Below, piece after piece: positions 58,807 through 64,000 of a DNA stretch of 64,000 bases; position 1 is the first letter of the stretch, and each line of letters starts with the position of its first letter. The notes below the pieces were generated by a model that was given only the letters and a program-made list of their open reading frames with translations, searched no databases and was not told the DNA's origin. A program made the translations under genes and the position numbers. Source of the DNA: Pycnopodia helianthoides (taxonomy: Eukaryota; Echinodermata; Asteroidea; Forcipulatida; Asteriidae); contig CM063255.1 of assembly GCA_032158295.1 (NCBI GenBank), positions 1,039,501 through 1,103,500 on the forward strand, written 5' to 3'.

Positions 58807-60245
58807 AGGTAAGTCTCTTAAAAAACAATTTAAGTTTAAGTCACTTTAATAAAATTGCCCATTCAAATCTATTATTTTGAGCATTATTTTTCATAGGGCC
58901 TGTCTTCTCTTTTGACAAAATATCCATCTGATGGGAAACGCAAACTTGTTTAATTCACTTAAATAGTTTCATTAATATTTCCGTATCTGACTGCTACTTT
59001 TTCATTCACTATGAAATATAGTACCTGATTTGCTCAATTGATGTATTGCTTAGGTAACAACAATGAGGGAAAATGTGGCGGTCGGATACGGAAGTATTTC
59101 CCATTAGTTTTGTTGATTTTAACTAGTTTGTAAATGTAATGAAAATTCCTTATGAACCATGCGTTTAGAAGTGAATTACCAGCTGGTACAACATAACACA
59201 AAAGTATTAATGAACGGCCGTCTGATTGGTATCGATAAGGACATGAAACAGTCACTGAATGGCCAATATTGTTGCACATGTACAATGTAATGGACATGTG
59301 CGTGCAGGATTTCTGCTGTTCGCTTTGCCGTTATTGTCAATTCGCCTATCCTTGTCGTCTGCGTGTGCTCAAACAGATATATGCATTTTTCTACTTTGCG
59401 ACTCTTCTCTTTTGAATGAAGAAGCTTTGTTGAATATCTCAAAGGTAAGAAAATGTTTTTGAATTATTTGTCTTCTGCATTAGTGAAAGTAAAAGTGAAG
59501 TTGTTTTGAGAATAGTTTCTGCTGTCCGTTTTGTTTGCTTGTTGAATCAGATCGTGCCTGGTGTGTACATAACCAACCCAGACGGCCCATGTAACGCTAT
59601 CCAACCCACACAGCCCAGTAATGCTATCCCTAACAAGCACTTCTGAAATCAATGTGTCCAGTTTGGTTACTACATGGAGGTACCTCAATGGTTACTGCGG
59701 GTACTCCTATTAAAAAGACTAGAGTAAGACAGGTTCGCTTCGCTATGTTCGTGGGGACGATAGAGCCTAGATGAACCATGGAGGTAGATGAACAAACCTC
59801 AGTGATCAGTCGACGGAGGAACGAACCGCGCAGTCATGGCTCTAAGAATACACAGGGGACAGGGGGAACTGCTTTCCACTGGGGGCAAACATAGCCCACC
59901 TTGTTGGGCTGATGGCTCTCTACATCGGTCTTATATATTTAACACTCGTGTTGTGGGCTGTTAAAAGAGAGCCATAACAGCCCACAAGGTGGCTAGGCAA
60001 ACAGAGGCCATGTTTTTTTCCTTTTTTGAGGGCATTACATCTTCGTATCTAGTTGCAATTTAAATTATGACTTAGGCTAACCCTCCCCCTGTGACCGTCG
60101 GGAGGATGGAGGGTTCGAATATCGCAACTACTTGGTATCTTGATGTGTTTTCAGGGGGAGGGGCACTGGAAAATTGGGGGGGGGATCAGATTTTGTACAA
60201 ATTGGTCTCAACGCTCACCCCACCCTGCAAAAGTTATTTCCAATC
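58807..60245. other. No gene seen; palindrome at about 59892-59990
   Basis: The arms GCCCACCTTGTTGGGCTGAT and the inverse around ACAGCCCACAAGGTGGC form a hairpin. Otherwise unassigned. Confidence 0.5.
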
Positions 60246-60596
60246 TTAAAAGAACATTACAGAATTGTTAAGAAAAAAACTTGTAAATATACTTTTTGAT
60301 CACAGATTTACATAAAACTTCCATGGTGTAATGATGATGATAGTAGAAAACATCCCTTGAAATATTTCTGTCTGAAATGCCATATTGATGAGAAATGAAT
60401 AAACTAATTTTCCGATTGGAGTTTATCGCTCAGTGAGCGTTTTATTCATTTGTTGAATCTATATGATTTCATGCAAATGTGTAATCGGTTTTTCACTTTT
60501 TTCTCGTGACCCAGATGGCTGATCGATCTCAAACTTCTACAGGTTTGTCAGGCAACTGTTTTGTTAGCAAAAACCAATTCTGTAATGTTCCTTTAA
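60246..60596 (+). mobile_element. TTAA MITE, family A copy 10 (internal deletion)
   Basis: TTAA at both ends. About 40 bp that follow AGGTTTGTCAG in other copies (the block with ATATGGTGGATTACATAAAG) are missing. Confidence 0.86.
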
Positions 60597-60724
60597 ACGG
60601 CTCACTATTTAATTGCAATTAGAATTCCGAACTGTAAAGAGTCCCTTGAGTTAGATTTCTTCAAGTGTTTTAGGGTTGGGTTTTGTGCATTCCTCAGGTC
60701 ATTGCCTTTCGGTCTCCTTGTCTT

Positions 60725-61461
60725 TTAAAGGCCCTGTACACTAGTTGGTAAGATCGAAAAACACAATGTTCACAGATTCACACATAACTTACATGATTTA
60801 AAGTAAGTAATGGTAGAAAGGGTTCCTTAAAATATTTCTGCCTAAAATGCTATTGTTTTTGAGAAACGAGTAAAACAATAGTAATTATCGCGCGCGATAA
60901 CTTGAAAAAACAGAAAACACATAAGATCTCTTTTCACTATTTTCTCGTGACCTCGATGACCAATTGAGCTCAAACTTTCACAGGTTTGTTTGTTCATGCA
61001 TTGTTTAATCACACAAAATGTGGACACTGATTTTGTAGTCAATGTAAATGTAATGCAAAATTATAAAGAAAGATACAATGAAAGTCCAGTGTGAAAGTTT
61101 CAGCTGAAACTTTCACACTTTAAGAACTTTCTACTTGCTAAAAAAAAATAGCAAAATCTAACACGGTATTTGCACAAGAATGTTAAATCCATCCACGTTT
61201 AGCGAGGTGACAGTGGGTACCAACCGCATGTCTGGCCGCAACATTCTCGAGCAGACACCAACCTTCAGAAATCTAAGAAAGGATTCATGTGAATCGTTGC
61301 TTAGATTCAATTTTTGTGGGTGAAAAAATGTCCAAACCGTATTACTTCAATGGGAATCCTGTCTCAAAATAGTTTCAACAGCCGCAGTGCTTCTCACCAA
61401 GTTCATAGTTTTTATGGTTACTAATTTTTGAGTATTTTCCAATCTATGACCCTATCTTTAA
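60725..61461. mobile_element. Chimeric TTAA element: family B' left, family E right
   Basis: The left end is TTAA plus AGGCCCTGTACACTAGTTGG and the B' interior runs to about 61035. Family E sequence then runs to ACCCTATCTTTAA at 61461, including a CTGAAACTTTCAC hairpin. Confidence 0.7.
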
Positions 61462-62517
61462 AGCATGTCAAATCCACCAACCAGTAATGCCTCCAATGGA
61501 TTGCCTTTAAGATGGAGGTACATGTGTAATCTATTTTTTTAGCTTCATGGTATAAATTTAAAAACTCTGAGAGAAATTGTGTATTTTGGTACTTGGTAGA
61601 AATGCAATAATGCTTGAACCATGACAGGATCAGTTCATTGCACGTATGCACTAATTGTTGTAACTTCTTTAGTCTTGGCAGAAAACGTCCATAGCGCATT
61701 TTGCTTCCTAATTGGTTACTGATACACTGTACACTTCCACACTGTACAGCGATTCACCAATTTAGTGGGTGCTTTATGGCCTCAGAGCCGCTGCATGGCA
61801 AGACAGTTGAGAAGGTTCGTTGAACTAAGAGAGTTGCAGAAGAGCCCTCTACATCGTAAAAAAACCTGAAACGCAAGTGTACACAGGGTTCACACAGGGT
61901 TCTCCCCATATGTACAAGCTAGCGTTTCGGGCTGATACGCGCGAATTGCGTATCGATACGCGCGGATTGCGTGCCGATACACCTGTATGAATTTTGGCCC
62001 ATTACGTAAACAAAAAGAAGAGAAAACCATTTAGAATGCTCCAGATCGCGTAGTTGGGCTTTTAAAAACAAAGATAATTACCAAGTAGAAAACATTCCGA
62101 GGGCCTCATTTCAATTCAGTGTGCTTTGGCCAACATTTTAGAACATCCCACAGAAAAATCCTGGAGAGAAAACCCTGGTAGCATGCAGGTAGAATTTCTA
62201 CCTCCATGGGTACAGTAACCAATGGGAAGCAAAAATGTGTTAAGAACATCTTGTACATTATGTAGACTAGTCACCTCCAGGCATTGAGGTGCTTGGCTAA
62301 TGGCTAAAGTGATGACATTTTGGTTTCCCATCCAACCCATGAATACCCTAGGGGCATTGATTGCTCATTCCATTGTCCATAGATTCCAAGTAGTCAGTCT
62401 GGACCACAATAACCACTGTCTTCGTAAACACAACAGACTTAAACCAGTCTGCTCCCCTTGAATGATTTCATTGATGAGCCTTTTCCCTCCTGTAGTTGGT
62501 GTCATCACGGTTGAAGT
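61462..62517. other. No gene recognised
   Basis: Unassigned. It has an irregular repeat of GATACGCGCG blocks near 61938-61982. Confidence 0.45.
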
Positions 62518-63369
62518 ATAGACCTTTCTTTTGCAACACAGTGTCACAGCCCAAGTTTTTGCCAACCGAGGTTGAAAAAATATGGGAAGCCATAAATGCA
62601 AAGCAGAAACGGATAGCCACATTTTGTAACAATGTTAAGCAAATATTCAAAAATAGTGTTAAATTTGTTAAATTTGTTGGAAACAAAGCAACCAATCATA
62701 AAATGTAGATATTGATTTTTGAAAGTTTTTAGAAATGTTGAATTTGGTCACAAAATCTGTACCCGCGATTGAATGTTTTGCTAACATTCGGCCTCCATGC
62801 TAACAAGCGCGGTATCAACAAAAGAAAGGTCTATAGCAAGAACGTTGAGCAGGGTGGTTTCTGCCTCCATGGTGGATAGAGCTAGGGCAATCTAAAATAG
62901 TGTTAGCTAGAGGGGTGTCTGGGTGTCTTTTGGACACCCTGTTTTAAATTTGGACAGCCTGTTTTATCTGTCATTTACATGTAAATTTTTGTAAGTGAGC
63001 AGTTTTTAGACTTCCAGCAAATCCTAGCAAAAACCTTGCTGAGCAAGGGTGCATTTAAGGATGGAGTGAGGAGTGTCTTTAGACCTTTCCATTGTTGATA
63101 AACAAACCATGCTGGTTGGCATGGACAGCGGTTGTTAGCAAGTTCAACTGCGTTAACAGATAATATGACAAAATTTAACATTTCTGCAAACTTTCATACC
63201 AAAAAATACATCCCATGATTGGTTGCTTTGTTTCCAAAAAATTCAACACTAATTTTGAATATTTGTGTAAACATTGTTACAAACAGTGGCAATCTGTTTT
63301 TGCTTTGCATTTATATGGCTTCCAACCTTGGTTGGCAAAAACTTGGGCTGTGACGTTAATAGGTCTATG
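62518..63369. mobile_element. Element with long (about 190 bp) terminal inverted repeats
   Basis: The left arm (62518-62706) contains GTCACAGCCCAAGTTTTTGC and GGAAACAAAGCAACCAATCA. The right arm (63184-63369) carries their inverses, CAAAAACTTGGGCTGTGAC and TGATTGGTTGCTTTGTTTCC. The central ~480 bp has no recognised ORF. Confidence 0.75.
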
Positions 63370-64000
63370 GTGTCAGTATCAGCCATAATGTACATTTCAA
63401 ATTTCACTCCCTTTTGGGAACGTAGCATACCAAAAGTCAGAATGGTAGGAACGTTGCAATTCGCAAATTTTTTGACCGCGTTGGTGTGTGTGTGTGTGAA
63501 CCAAATAAATAAGGTGCAAAACAAGTAAAACTAACTGGATTTTATATTGTTGCCCTTATTATTATTACTTATTTGGCCATTGATACAAAAAAAACAAGGT
63601 ACACGCAGTCAAAATAACATAAAACTGAAAAGGAAATTAGCCTTTAAAAGCAATTGGATGGATAAGTACTCCAGCAGGTGCATACCGTTTCATGGGACCT
63701 TCAGAACATAGTATTATTTGTCTTGTAAAAGTTTGGGCATAGCCAAACACCTATTTTATTTATTTATTTTATATATATATATTTTTTATTATTATTAAAA
63801 AAAAAATTTTGGGGGGGGGGTTTGTATTGTTAAGAAATTTTCCTGAAGTATGGAAATAAATGTGAGTTTTGAATTGAATTGACACTTTTTTCTACTTGTA
63901 CAGTTTACTTTCATAAAGTAAAATGTAACTTGTTTCTGTTATTCTTTTCAAAAGTGCCTCTTTCATGCACAGTTGTTTTTCCCAAACACATTCCTGAAAA
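63370..64000. other. Low-complexity AT-rich end of the window
   Basis: Contains (GT)n, (TATT)n, poly-A and a G10 run near 63811. No gene seen. Confidence 0.5.

Overview
This is animal nuclear DNA, most likely from an echinoderm (possibly a sea star) or a related marine deuterostome. The reasons are long introns with GT-AG boundaries, sparse coding sequence, and a very high load of short non-autonomous transposons, tRNA-derived SINEs and near-perfect foldback palindromes. The clade is my inference. The sequence shows a repeat-rich metazoan, with no operons, ribosome-binding sites or CRISPR.

Two protein genes can be assembled, both on the minus strand. Gene 1 (36654 down to 1966) is a 12-exon neurotransmitter:sodium symporter (SLC6/NSS superfamily). 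All 12 coding exons, the start and the stop were found, and every splice phase is compatible. The nominal product is about 511 residues. It has the short TM3-TM4 loop of bacterial NSS proteins rather than the long glycosylated loop of classical animal SLC6 carriers. Exon 2 carries one surplus base that shifts the frame. Gene 2 (50139 down to about 44006, perhaps to 43079) is a four-exon class A (rhodopsin-type) GPCR whose DRY motif is split by an intron. Its cytoplasmic tail appears to continue in another frame. A further exon-like stretch upstream of it (50651-51254) is not recognised.

Intron 1 of gene 1 is 15 kb long and holds a nested pair. A complete Ty3/gypsy LTR retrotransposon (27668-34310, same strand as the gene) sits inside a ~2 kb DNA element with TTAA-flanked inverted ends (27524-36155). 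The two LTRs differ by a single one-base gap, yet pol is broken into several frames.

Elsewhere the window is a mosaic of mobile DNA. There are ten copies of a ~0.35-0.4 kb TTAA-flanked MITE (called family A here) and related families B, B', C, E, F, G and H, several abutting across one shared TTAA. There are also foldback palindromes, three LINE 3' ends, several SINE families and two large minisatellites: a 16-bp unit at 10779-11530 just upstream of exon 7, and a 17-bp unit at 38783-40016. From 51.7 kb to the end I see only repeats and unassigned DNA.

Apparent one-base shifts occur in gene 1, gene 2 and the young retrotransposon, and no substitution separates the LTRs. I therefore suspect that some of the breaks are assembly indels rather than biology.
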